Shown here: positions 21,463 to 31,561 of the stretch, one piece after another
Layout: every line of letters begins with the position of its first letter
Numbering within the stretch: position 1 is the first letter of the stretch
Assembly: GCA_037178675.1 (NCBI GenBank)
Contig: JAYMGJ010000359.1
Span: forward strand, 1 to 31,693
DNA from: Scleroderma bovista
Taxonomy: Eukaryota; Basidiomycota; Agaricomycetes; Boletales; Sclerodermataceae
Length of the DNA stretch: 31,693 nt
Direction: 5' to 3'
Position numbers and translations under genes: made by a program
The notes under the pieces: generated by a model
Databases searched by the model: none
The model's input: only the letters and a program-made list of their open reading frames with translations
What the model was told of the DNA's origin: nothing

Positions 21463-24400
21463 CTAAAAGGCGACCTCAAAGGCGTGATGGTCAATGTATT
21501 TGTTAACATAGTAGGCACGAAAATTATTGAGAGTATCACTATAGTGAAGGTCAGAAGGAAGGCATTCAGGTCCATACACGGGAATAAGATGAGCCCCACG
21601 GAGTATACAATCGACATGAATGACTTCAAGTTCCCGCTCACCATTTGCGCCGAAATCTGGTTGAACAATCCACAGTCCAGTGTCTTTGTCGGGTCCGTCT
21701 GAGATTGTTGTGAACCACTGGATGAGTGCACAAGGGTATTTAATGCCATCATAGACGAAGGAGAAGAATAAGAAGACTCTACCGATGTGGAGTCCTCCCA
21801 TTCCAGGTATCTCTGGATCCTTTTCTAAAAAAACCGTATCATAGCGTGCCGGACCTTTTCGCCATGACGGTGTACTGCGGATGACCTCGGAGTGCATGCC
21901 ACCAAGGCCAGATAAATCACTGGGGGCGTAAAAGGAAGAGGTGGCGCTAAGAAAAACAGATACGGGTGAACTCGAAAGGTCTGGTAGCGCCATGTCATTG
22001 TTGATAGGATCGATGTTGCTCTGCAGCTGGGAGTGGAGAAACTGGCGAGTCAATAGCGGGAGCATTGGTTGCTGGATATCAGGATGGTGGGCAAGTGCAT
22101 CGAGATCACTAGGATATTTGCGTGCTGTAATATGGGATCAGTTGCGCTGAACACACCTGTACATATAATGACGGACATACATGGGGTTTTTGCCAAGCGG
22201 ACATAATTGAGAATGCGCTGGTCATCCTGTGCCTGAGTCTCCTCTTCATCAGTATCATTACCACTGGAGCCATCATCCGAGTCGCGATCATTGCTGGGGA
22301 ATTGTCGCGAGTGACTGCCATAGCCCCGTTGTCCACTGGCATCTGGATTATGGTCTTGCTCGCTGCAAACCTCGACTTCGCCCATGGCAGCTGAGAGCAC
22401 AGAGCCCTGGAGCATGCCACGATTTTTGAAATCGACTCGTGCAGCAGCAAGCTTGTCAAGGCGCTGGTTCGTGAGCAGCATCTGGCCCAATGCGTTGAAG
22501 CGATTCGAGCGCCTCCAAGGTTTCTTGACCGCCTTGATGTGCTTGGATTCTGTAATAGATGAACATAATCCATTTGGCGCCCCGAATTCTTGTATGAGAT
22601 GTTGGTAGTGATTCATTGAGTGTTGACGGGGCAATGAAAAACCCTTCGGTCCACATTCGCGGACACCTTTCTCTTGGAAGATACAACGGTGTTTATGGAA
22701 ACGTTCGAGCGCATCTTGAAGATGGTCCAACGCATCTTCATTAAGTGAATTCCTTCGTGCGTAGTAGCAGAAATCTAGAAATGCACTAAACATGCGCACA
22801 ATGCCTGGGGGTACGTGACCTTCAATTGCTGGAAGGTAGACCTTCATCAATGCCTTCGAATCATCGCCCGTCCATTGTTTGAACCGGCGTCCTTCTGGAA
22901 AGCGTCGTAAATTCGGGTAAAGGGGAACAGCAGCGATCCTAATTGACACATCAGTTTGGTGTACGAGTATATGGTCAACGACTCACCTCCGATCAATGTC
23001 ATCGAGGATTCGGTTTGCTTCTGCTTCGCCATATTCAATCTTGAGATACTCGCCGACCCAAGTTACGAGATGGTCCTTAAAAACTCCTTTTATGATCTGG
23101 TGGAGGAGATCAGGCGTCAACATTTTGTAGATATCGGCGTGAGGAAAATCATTGGTAAATGGCTTTCAAAAATCCTTTTTTTAGAGGCACATGAGTGAAA
23201 CAAAATTGAAGCTACATACCGTTAGATCGCCTACTATACCATATTGGTGCCACAACTCAGCGAGCACAAATGCATGAATACAGTATTCAGCATGTTCTCG
23301 CGATCGTGGAACACAACCATCTCCGTCAAGGTTGTTAGACATGGCAGTACAGCTAGATATGTTTATGTTTGAGCTGTGTATGGCATGCTTAGATTGAACT
23401 CCTACTTACAGAGCACACCAGCCTTGTACAAGGCAAGACAGTAATACTTGTTCTGGATAATCAGCAATGTATGCTGCAAGAGCATAAGCAGCGCGCCTGA
23501 AGTGCCCATCCGGACATCGCCGGACTTCAGGTTTAGACATGCCACGACGAAGGGAGGATAAGATATAAGCAAGTGTAGTGTGGAATAATTGACGTCGAAA
23601 CTTGCGAAACTCTGCAGTATCTTCATTTTCACGATCCGCTATAGTAGTTGTAGAGCTTCAAATCAGTATGATAAATGCCACTTCGTGAGAAAAGTACGGA
23701 CTCTTTGGGATTGCGAGGAACGCAATCAGTACAAGGGAGTTACAGTGGGCACGACGAGTGTTGTTGTGAAGATTCCCAATGGAAAGGTAAAGGGGATAAT
23801 AGTCGTTTTGACCCGTTGCAACAGATACTGTGGTTTTATCACTACCTAAGATAATAGGTACCATCATGGCACCATGCATATCGGGGTCATTGGCCAGTAC
23901 ATCCTGTCTATCTGTTAGCCTTGAGCCATAAATGCACTAAAAGAAATGTACCGCATGGCGCCATGCCCAGTTACCCGACATAAAATTTTCCCAGCGACGT
24001 TGACCTGTTGGCTCAAATTCACGATACGGAGTGTAGTCGAAATGGCCATGGAAGTCGGGATTGCTAAGAAGATTCTTGACAACAGTGTTTGGGTCGCGAA
24101 ACCAAATGTCGTAACCTTTTGTCATCCAGCTGGGGGCCACAGGTTCAGGTAGGTTACCTGAATAATGTACCTGGAAGGATTTCCAGGGGACATCTCCATG
24201 CGGGATTGCATCGATGACGCGGTGTAAGTCAGCATGACCAGAATAAGGTGCCCGGTCATTGTGATGTAACATTGATGCCGTCCACAACTGCATCAACCTA
24301 TCCACATGGCCCTGGGGCATTTGGTTCTCCGTGAACAGAAACTCTGCTGTCTCGAACTCGATACGTGAGGTGAAAGGATACCAGTCATCCTTGTGAGGTA

Positions 24401-24710
24401 CATCTCGGGGGGTTGGTCCCGCGCCTGGGGGGAGATCACTGCCAAACTTATTTGTTGGAGTTGCTAGGAAAATTAGATTGTGTTGAACCAAAGAACAAAT
24501 TGACTTACCATCAAGAATGGTGTGGTTTTCTCGAACACACGAATGACTGTGTCCCATTGGTGGAGGGGGTTCATCCTGAACTGTGGTGTGCTGTGACAAT
24601 GGTCTGCCACGACCAGAATGGACCCTGTTGATGTGCTGGGTCAGTCCAGAGCGATTCTTGATTATTCGAGAACAAAAAGGACATGAAATGGGCTCAGTCG
24701 GGAGGGACAT
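21463..24710 (-). CDS. Plavaka-type transposase, 957 residues, 8 exons
   Basis: Start ATG at 24,710. Exons (minus): 24710-24509, 24463-23952, 23903-23702, 23638-23410, 23352-23220, 23162-22987, 22938-22181, 22124-21463. All seven introns are GT-AG, 45-63 nt. The total is 2,874 nt with no internal stop. Residues 10-31 form a C2H2 finger (CPFC...H....H). Diagnostic Plavaka stretches follow: [105 protein letters not shown] and [20 protein letters not shown]. Candidate RNase-H-fold catalytic acids are D260 (GSDKT), D444 (PDLLHQ) and E615 (TESKH), assigned by motif only. An acidic, probably disordered segment ([15 protein letters not shown]) near residue 700 precedes a C-terminal domain. It would cut and rejoin the element's own ends in the nucleus. 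The start at 24,710 is chosen because it is the only ATG before the zinc finger. Confidence 0.92.
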
Positions 24711-24880
24711 GAGAACGTAGTCTAATAAAGAAACCTTGTGTGCGTTCAACCCTTTGGCGTAAACCAACAAAGGTCAACATGACACATATTCAACTTTGCC
24801 ACCTACCACACTACTTCCAAGCAATCCCTTCATTTGCATCACTCTCATTTCATTTATCCTTCTTTTTTTCCCCATTAATC
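24711..24880. promoter_or_regulatory. Shared divergent promoter of the two transposon genes
   Basis: Only 170 bp separate the start codons of the transposase (minus, 24,710) and the accessory gene (plus, 24,881), so both promoters must lie here or overlap the genes. A pyrimidine-rich stretch (CTTCTTTTTTTCCCC) sits just upstream of the plus-strand ATG. No clear TATA box is seen. Confidence 0.6.
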
Positions 24881-27492
24881 ATGGTCCGGACTCGAGAGAA
24901 AAACAAAGATACCCACCCAGGTCAAATTGTGGCCGCCCAATCAAGGAAATCGGCAGAGGAAGCTGCGGCAGAGCGAGCTGCGAAAGCCTCTGCTTCTAAG
25001 AAGAAAGCGGATGAACGATCTGGTCGGATCGCTGCCCTGGCATCCCTGGAACAACGCATGACGGATGACAGCCAACAAGCGATGGCCCATGCAGCAAAGC
25101 CACCATCGCAAGTCAGTAAAAAGATCATACGCACATTTAGTGTGCACAACTTACAATCAATGGGAGAGGGCCCAGGCTTACCAGGTATGAGGAGTTATCA
25201 TCAAGATGTTTCAATACCACTGAATACTAGGTGCTGCAGAGAATCAGGTGGAGTCAGCGTCGAACAGACGTGCAAATAGGAAAATTCTACCTAAGCCCAA
25301 GTTGCGAGAAGAAGTTCAAGCTGCCCGATCGACAGTGAGACAACCTCTTGTAATAAGCGAAAACCCAGGTGTGACCCAAGGAGGTCCAGGGAAACGGAAG
25401 GCGACGACTGATCTTGATAAAGATCTGCCACGGTAGGTCGCAGGCTGCAAATACTGATCAACACTAACTTGAAACACAGGTCAAACAAAAAGGCAAAACC
25501 TTTTAAGCCGTCTGGCATTGAACCACGTCACCTGTTATCCAAGCCTAGCAGTTGCTTGCAAACACCAAGCATAAGGTCAAATTCATCTGCTAGCCAAGGA
25601 TCACTGCATTCTCGCACTCCCTCATTGACTCAAGTCGATTCAGCGGCAGTCTCTAAGCCTCGAAGTCGAAGTTCCCACATTCACCGTGAATCCTCTACTC
25701 CCATGCCCGTTAACGATTACGGGGGTTTCCATGAGGAGTGTGAATCCATGGAACGAGACTATGCTCTCCAGCATGAGAGAACTACGTTGAATAGCAAGGT
25801 AAAGTACAACATCTAGTTGTTCAATGAGAAATCATACTAATCACGATACTGCCATAGACATTGCTTCGAGTCACCTGTGATGCTGACGACCAATCTGATG
25901 TCAAGCCATCTATACTTCGTACATCCAGCAAGTCCAATACAAAGTTGCCTGCAGACATTGCCTCTCGGTTTCAGGAAGTATTTATCCCGACGCTCCTCGC
26001 ATACTGTGGCACAGTTCCGAACCCATGGAAACTTCCTCACCCCCTCCAGGACATCATCACCGAGTTGTGGCCGGTGGTATTCCCCCAGTTTTTGTACGAC
26101 GAACAGTTGTATGGCTCAGGAACGCCTGTTTTTTTGGTGGCAAGTGTTCTGTGGCACCTATTTGTTCGTCCTCTCAACTGACAATTGATACATAGGCTCA
26201 CCAACGTGTCTATGACTGGCACAGCTCATTTTCTCTGGCAGCAGATAAAGTCACAGCAGCATGGTTTGAGTCGGACGAATTCTTGGATGACGAAAGCCGG
26301 GCGATATGGGCTAGTTGGGCTATTGATGAGCGCTATAAATTTCCATTTGTCTTCAAGTTTTTGAATTCCCAAGAAGTACACTTCACGATTATCTCCATTG
26401 ATTGATGCTAACATTCCATAGAAGGGTGTTGGGGCTTTTCGCGCCCCACTGATTCTCCAGACCCTGGCATTTCATTATACAAAGACTGCCAATGCAGTTT
26501 CGTGTCCACAAATCACTACTTATCCGCATGGTGCACTTACGTTGGCCACCACTGCGGTCAGTCTTCCCCATATCATGTGCTAGTTGAAAATATTGACATA
26601 TATGTAGGTTGAACGTGCCATCTCAATGTGGGTCGAGCATGGTCGTCGCACTGAGGAAAGCAAAAAGGGTGCTGGATACTTTTCTGGTAGTGCTGACTCC
26701 CAGTGGGGCACCAGCAGCGCTTCATACGCACAGTCAATCGGACTGCTGAACAGCAATGCATGGGAGGAAATTGAGAATGGGGCTCTCGAGTTTACCAAGC
26801 TCGGAAAGCGATTCAAGCCATCTCTGGTTGTTACGGATGCCCGTGCATGCATCGTGGACTGTGATTCAGATGACAGTGATTCTTATAGCTTCACCGGGCA
26901 TGACGATACTAGTCTACAGGAACATGGAGCGCTCCAGGCAGAAAGAGCTGCAAAGGAGTCTGGGAACTTCTGTGACGAAGACACGTCTAACTTCCCCTCG
27001 CCTGCTGCATCGGACTCGCAGATTCAAACTGGTACTCATTCTGCACTACAGCCTACTGGTCCCATGGACACCCGTCACCAGTTACCGCCTCTTGCTTCAG
27101 TTTGTTCGGAGAATGCGACGTCTTTTGCATCTGGTGCCTTGCTGCCTTCAACAGTTAATCCCTTCCCAGCCTGGCATTCAGCAGTGCCTGCTCCAATGAA
27201 TCCTTCCACGTCTCTCGGCCCAGAGGGAGACCAGTATTCATTCTCTCATTTGATGTCAGATGGCTGCCTTGTTCCCCATCAAAGCGAGCAGAAGCCTGGC
27301 AGCGGCCGCAGCAATATGGCTAACCCCACGAATATTCTTCCTCCATTCACTCGCGATCTCGACACATTCACGCAAAATGGTGGTTTTGCTGAAGACGATC
27401 CATACATGATGCCAGCGCATCTCAGGCTGGGTGACAGATTTCTGACGGGTCCAACAAGCACGATCGACGCTGATGATGATTTGGACTACTGA
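24881..27492 (+). CDS. Transposon accessory protein of unknown function, 767 residues, 7 exons
   Basis: Exons: 24881-25184, 25231-25432, 25480-25798, 25858-26136, 26196-26375, 26422-26556, 26608-27492. All six introns are GT-AG, 46-59 nt, in matching phase. The total is 2,304 nt with no internal stop. Residues 1-75 are rich in Lys, Ala, Glu and Arg (RKSAEEAAAERAAKASASKK) and likely form a basic coiled coil. About 80-275 is Ser/Pro/Lys-rich. About 276-500 is a globular, aromatic-rich domain (IITELWPVVFPQFLYDEQLY, YDWHSSFSLAADKVTAAWF, ILQTLAFHYTKTANAV, GALTLATTAVERAISMWVEH). An acidic patch (DCDSDDSDS) and a disordered C-terminus follow, ending IDADDDLDY. I recognise it only as a type of uncharacterised basidiomycete protein. 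Its place inside the element, head to head with the transposase, suggests a role in DNA binding, complex assembly or regulation of transposition, but this is inference. Confidence 0.85.
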
Positions 27493-27570
27493 TTGGTAAC
27501 AGGCGTCTCATTGGTGAGCAACTTTGGATACCCGTTTCATTTTCACAGTACATTTTCTTTGGACTCAGAC

Positions 27571-27812
27571 CTTGAATTGCTGCGTCGTTCTTAAAATCTA
27601 TTTTAATCGCACCATTTTACTGTAGCTACTCCATTAACTGCGCCTTACATCTCTTGACTCGGACAGTCGTGATTCATCTATCATTCACAGATCTTGAATT
27701 GCTGCATCACTAAATTTGTTTTAATCGCGTCGTGTTACTGTAGCTACTTCATTAGTTTCCGCTCCTTGCATCTCTTGACTCGGACTTGTTTACCGCTCAT
27801 TTAATGCTATTT
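27571..27812. repeat. Diverged ~122-bp tandem duplication inside the transposon
   Basis: CTTGAATTGCTGC at 27,571 recurs at 27,693. Both copies continue through TTTTAATCGC, TTACTGTAGCTACT, CATTA and CATCTCTTGACTCGGAC. A third partial echo (GGACAGTCGTG) appears at 27,853. It lies between the accessory gene's stop and the right motif array and does not code. Confidence 0.8.
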
Positions 27813-27924
27813 ACTACTGTAACTACGTCGTGACTTTTACTCAATGGACATTGGACAGTCGTGGTTGAATAGCCAGTCTGAGCATCTTATGGTCTGAGGT
27901 GTCTTGGGGTGTTCCCTCAGCTAA

Positions 27925-28085
27925 AATTCAGACAAACTCAGACGAGTCAGACAAGCTCAGACAAGATCAGATGAGTCAGACGAGTCAGATCGGAGGGCTG
28001 ACACCGGCTATCCGTCTCCAGACGTCTAAAGTGTCTGAGCTGTCTGGACCGTCTGGTTCAGACGATTTCAGACGGATTAGACACC
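27925..28085. promoter_or_regulatory. Right subterminal TCAGAC motif array
   Basis: From about 27,928 to 27,990 TCAGAC/TCAGAT words occur about seven times in direct orientation, spaced roughly 8-11 bp. They are followed by mixed GTCTG and CAGAC words up to the terminal repeat. The layout mirrors the left end and supports a role in recognition by the transposase. Confidence 0.65.
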
Positions 28086-28102
28086 TTGTAACTTTCCTGA
28101 TG
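28067..28102 (-). repeat. Right terminal inverted repeat of the Plavaka element
   Basis: Read on the minus strand it starts CATCAGGAAAGTTACAAG and continues GTGTCTAATCCGTCTGA. It is followed on the plus strand by CA and then the remaining 55 bp of the broken satellite unit. Confidence 0.93.
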
Positions 28103-28372
28103 CATTCCCCCCCATGTGAGTATGGCGACAAGTTAGAGCTCAGAGTTGGTCATGATAGGATATCCCATTTTTCTGTCAGTATCTCAGATCCACCAAGCTG
28201 TTATCCAGTGACACATTCCCCCCCATGTGAGTATGGTGACAAGATAGAACTCAGAGTTGGTCATGATAGGATATCCCATTTTTCTGTCAGTATCTCAGAT
28301 TCATCAGGTTGTTATCTTGTGACACTTTTTGCCTATATGTGTACCACTACAAGATACAGCTAGACATTCATG
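28103..28372 (+). repeat. 111-bp satellite array, right part
   Basis: It begins with the CA duplication and the remaining 55 bp of the unit interrupted at 21,222. A full unit follows from 28,160 and another from 28,271, which diverges after GTATCTCAGAT. A strongly decayed unit can be traced to about 28,370 (GTGACACTTTTTGCC...ACAAGATACAGCT). Together with the left part the original array held roughly eight recognisable units. Confidence 0.93.
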
Positions 28373-28501
28373 TGATTATCTAGTGATGCCTTTCAGACCA
28401 CTCCATCACTGTGATGTTTGTTTGATGACCAATGAAATTGTATATGTAGGCACAATGTATGTGAACACCTGTGATGTACGACGAAGCACCAGAAACAAAT
28501 T
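28373..28501. other. Short intergenic stretch
   Basis: No gene. It separates the decayed satellite edge from the stop codon of the DUF6698-type gene. Confidence 0.4.
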
Positions 28502-29934
28502 CTATTCAACCTCTACACTTTGCGCCCTTTCCCTAATCTCCGCGCGCTTCTGTCGGATCCTCGCAAGGGCACTATTCTTGGACGAAAGACGTTCAATGTC
28601 AGTGTAGAGTGGGAAGATTTGTCTGCATATATTAATCAGCTAATATTCCGGGAAATCCAAAATGTCCTACCGGTTCCACCAAGTCAACAACTGATCAACT
28701 TCACCCCTTTCATCATGGTCATCCAAGAGATCTAGGATACTGTTGTAGAAGCGCTCAGAATCGGTGACATGATCCGTACGAGAGAAAACTTGAGCGGACG
28801 TGAGCGAAAATCGGGCCTGTATTTAACAAAATCAGAGGTACGATATACTTAAATAGTGAAACACACCTGAGTCGCAACATAAGCTAGTGAAGCTTTGGTG
28901 ACAGCGCGCATACCATGAATGCGTGCATTCCCAGATCGCGTCGCTTTGGGTTCTTGGTCGACCGAGCTCGGCGAGGTGAAGATGTGCTTGAACGCCTACC
29001 AGACTATAGTCACCGCAATATAAGCTGGACAACGGTCGAAGGACTCACAGATACTAGTAACCCGTTGCGCAGGAGCCCATTCCATGGATCCTCTGGATCA
29101 TACGTGTAGTTAGCATACAAGAATACTGGCCACTGGTCACCAGCCACTTGGATCTGGCCATTCGTGAGTTTCGCCTTTGTTCTAAGGGCGTTTTTTAAAT
29201 GAGAATCGACTGGGTAACTCTGAAAGCACGTACTCAGTATTGGCCCAATCAAGACCGGCGGGACAAAGTAGTGCACCAGTACGCTCGTGGTTGAAGCCAC
29301 GTCCGGACTTCACATTACGCGGAATGTGAGGGTTCAGGGATTGTCCCTTTGGGGTGATCCAGTCAATGACCGCAGCCTTCATACCTTTGGTGTCATCTGC
29401 CCTGGCACCATTCGCACCTTTCTGGATCTACCAGAGTATATCAATTGGGGAACGCGAACAAATAGAAGGGATTATGTCACCAGGTCAGCAACGTTGACCA
29501 CCTGTTCCTCCGATGATTCCATCAGCCGAGCTCGAGCCCTGGAATCATACGCAGAAGTTCACGGAACACAGCGTACTCTTTCCGTTCCCTGTCCACAACC
29601 TGCGTGAGAGGTTTCCTCTGGATAAAAATAGACTCACGTAGCAGTAGCAAGGTCTTCGTCAACATCGGCCATATACACCAGACCATTGGTGATAAGGGTC
29701 TGAACATTGCAGAATGCATGCACCGCCCTTCCAAAATGGCGCCCGTGGTGGACAAGAGGATCTTGAGTAGTACTGATGAAAAAAGCGATCAGCCAGTTTT
29801 AAAATAAAATGTCAAAATACAGACGGCCTCTTTCTTGGTCCCAGTTGCAATGCACTGGGGGGTCCACGCTTCTGACCGGTGACTACGTCTTGTGGAGTAT
29901 CATCATCGTCGTGAGCCAGGCTGGCAGCGGGCAT
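28502..29934 (-). pseudogene. DUF6698-type protein gene with a frameshift
   Basis: The predicted start is ATG 29,934 (MPAASLAHDDDDTPQD...). The minus strand then encodes, across several short GT-AG introns, DPLVHHGRHFGRAVHAFCNV, RKEYAVFRELLRMIPGLE, ARLMESSEEQVVNVADL, DDTKGMKAAVIDWITPKGQ, RNVKSGRGFNHERTGALLCP, TNGQIQVAGDQWPVFLYANY, IFTSPSSVDQEP, VTKASLAYVATQ, RFSLTSAQVFSRTDHVTDSE and QIFPLYTDIERLSSKNSALA, with stop TAG at 28,504-28,502. These are hallmarks of a widespread basidiomycete family of unknown function (DUF6698). One base is missing after PGLE near 29,525, throwing the frame into a TGA. The second splice junction (near 29,638-29,600) also fits poorly unless a weak GTTGAC donor is used. 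All later splice sites join in phase, so the inactivation is recent or a base error. It stands just right of the satellite and outside the transposon. Confidence 0.75.
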
Positions 29935-30017
29935 CCTGGCAAAGAATGAAGGCGGACAAATATTGGGGGAGAAGAGTCACTAGGGGATCCCTAACTCCTG
30001 AGAACGAAGGGGAGGCC

Positions 30018-30025
30018 CTTTTATA
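30018..30025 (-). promoter_or_regulatory. Probable TATA box of the DUF6698-type gene
   Basis: On the minus strand GGCGTATAAAAGGG lies about 85-95 bp upstream of the predicted ATG at 29,934, a usual distance for a fungal TATA element plus a short 5' leader. Confidence 0.55.
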
Positions 30026-30035
30026 CGCCAGGTAG

Positions 30036-30480
30036 AGCTGTGCGATCGGACATGCTGCGATTAGTTGCATGTCATCGTTTACCTTCGCATATGCCACCGT
30101 GGGGACTGTGCTGCTGAACATGAGCAAATTACTGACCTGAGGTTCGGCACATTCGCCGACACCTATTTAATAGGCGGAGACATGGTCTAGCCACATCCCA
30201 AAATAGCGATTGAGGATAGTCTAAAACCTGTGTGGAAGCACATGAGCAAATGTCGCCCACCCGGCCATACCGCATACAGTAGTGTTAAAATAATTGCCGA
30301 CAGACAACGGTCGGCCATTCTGTCCAATCCGGATGGTACGAGAAACAAAAATCGGACACTTACGTTTATATTACCATGACCGGTGAAGTACGACGCGTCA
30401 GCACCGTTAAAATCAAACTTCTAAGTCAGCTCCTCCCTGAAGTCAGAATACCACTCACCAGGCCACCGGTGCAGACCAAT
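30036..30480. other. Stretch without an assigned gene
   Basis: Both strands contain short coding-like segments, for example minus RWPGEWYSDFREELT-stop-KFDFNGADASYF at about 30,360-30,480 and NGRPLSVGNYFNT near 30,300. No start, consistent splicing or family could be established. It may hold remnants of a minus-strand gene. Confidence 0.3.
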
Positions 30481-30484
30481 CACT

Positions 30485-31014
30485 ATGATGCCCGTTTTCA
30501 ATATGCCTGACGCCCGAGGCCGGTGTAAGTTTCGGGCCCTCATCTCTGGATCATACTAATCCCAGCTGCCTCTCCAGCTTTTCCTGGTATAACTCTGACC
30601 GTCAATGGAGTCGTGCTGGAGACAGAGAGACAACAAATTGAAGGTGAATAAATCCATCTTTCAACGGTCAATACTCACGAACAATACTCACGGTGTTCAG
30701 GCCGGGACTCAGAGGTGTCCACAAGTAGGAAACGTCCTCAAACGCAAGATACCAACGAGATTTTCAATGCCTTGGAGACTCAAATGAAACTTGTAGTGAA
30801 AGATGGATTAGGTGCAAGTAACGAAGTTGAAGTGGGTGGTGCTGGATCTGGGGCGAGTTTCGAGGTCCTTTTTTCGAATTTGGTGTTGGAGCTTCGAGAG
30901 ATGAGAACCCAGATACGGTTGTTATCTGCTGACATGCCAGCACAGCTTCACGTGCTTGGACACGCTGCCAGGGACGATCATGGGTGCAGGATATGCTGCT
31001 CAAAAAGGTGCTGA
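30485..31014 (+). CDS. Small spliced gene candidate with C-terminal helix
   Basis: Three segments join in phase: 30485-30524, 30578-30643 and 30701-31014, with GT-AG introns of 53 and 57 nt (the first with a GTAAGT donor). This gives 420 nt, or 139 residues. The product reads NMPDARGRSFPGITLTVNGV, then VLETERQQIE, RKRPQTQDTNEIFNALETQM, a Gly/Ala linker and the likely helical segment LELREMRTQIRLLSADMPAQ. The ATG pair at 30,485/30,488 is the first in frame, but the frame is open further upstream (from about 30,425), so a 5' exon may be missing. I recognise no family. Confidence 0.4.
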
Positions 31015-31291
31015 CTTCTGTCTGAGCATGCGCAGACTCCTAAAAACCATCGCAGCTTCTCATAATATTGGAATGCTGTCACTCCGCACTTCCTACAAAT
31101 TATATAAATATATTGCCCCACTGAGCAACTACACCGAGACAAAGCTACGCAAAGTAGTCCAATACATTCCAAACAGCTTTCCACGACTAGGAATAAAATC
31201 AGGGTGAAAAAAATTGCGGCCAGAGATTGTATAACAGGCATCTAATATTGTCGTCAGGTCTGATAACTTGACAGGACACCAAAACTCACCC
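31015..31291. other. Short stretch between convergent gene candidates
   Basis: No convincing frame. A minus-strand hydrophobic run (IQSLAAIFFTLILFLVVESC) at about 31,150-31,240 is open but AT-driven, with no supporting splice to the helical gene upstream. Confidence 0.3.
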
Positions 31292-31561
31292 TCAGTCCCG
31301 TGCGGAGGTGCAAACAGGTACGGTCAAGGCAGCGTTAGCAATCGTGGTGATGAAGCGCCTCTCGTCGGTGGAGAAATCATCAACACGATAAAATTCGGAG
31401 CGGACCCGGGCAATCGTCTCTGTCGGTATGTGCTCCCTGGCTTCAGCCTCAACTTCTTCAATGACTCTTTGCGCTTCTAAAATCTCCAACATTGCCTTTC
31501 TCTTCTTCACGAGTGCTTGGCGCCATTTCTGTGCTCGACGGTGATATGGGTTTGGTGTCAT
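31292..31561 (-). CDS. Small helical protein, possibly a first exon
   Basis: A minus-strand frame of 89 residues starts with ATG at 31,561. It is rich in Arg, Lys, Glu and Ala (RRAQKWRQALVKKRKAMLEI, EAQRVIEEVEAEAREH), most likely a coiled coil or long helix, and ends ...ITTIANAALTVPVCTSARD. A GT near the end (TTGACC|GTACCTG) could start an intron leading to further exons below 31,250, but none is convincing. Convergent with the candidate gene to its left. Function unknown. Confidence 0.4.
   Translation of the reverse strand: MTPNPYHRRAQKWRQALVKKRKAMLEILEAQRVIEEVEAEAREHIPTETIARVRSEFYRVDDFSTDERRFITTIANAALTVPVCTSARD

Larger units (their letters stand above)
21223..28102 (-). mobile_element. Complete Plavaka-family DNA transposon, 6,880 bp
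   Basis: Both ends carry a ~35-bp imperfect inverted repeat beginning CATCAGKAAAGTTACAAG. Just inside each lies a cluster of GTCTGA / TCAGAC words. The target duplication is CA (21221-21222 and 28103-28104). Excising the element and one CA restores a satellite unit of exactly 56 + 55 = 111 bp, which proves insertion and fixes the ends. Inside are two divergent multi-exon genes whose predicted splicing gives uninterrupted frames: a Plavaka-type transposase (minus) and an accessory protein (plus). Plavaka elements belong to the wider CACTA-related (CMC) group, which cuts and pastes with 2-3 bp duplications. Intact genes and ends suggest a recent, possibly autonomous copy. Orientation is given by the transposase. 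Confidence 0.93.
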
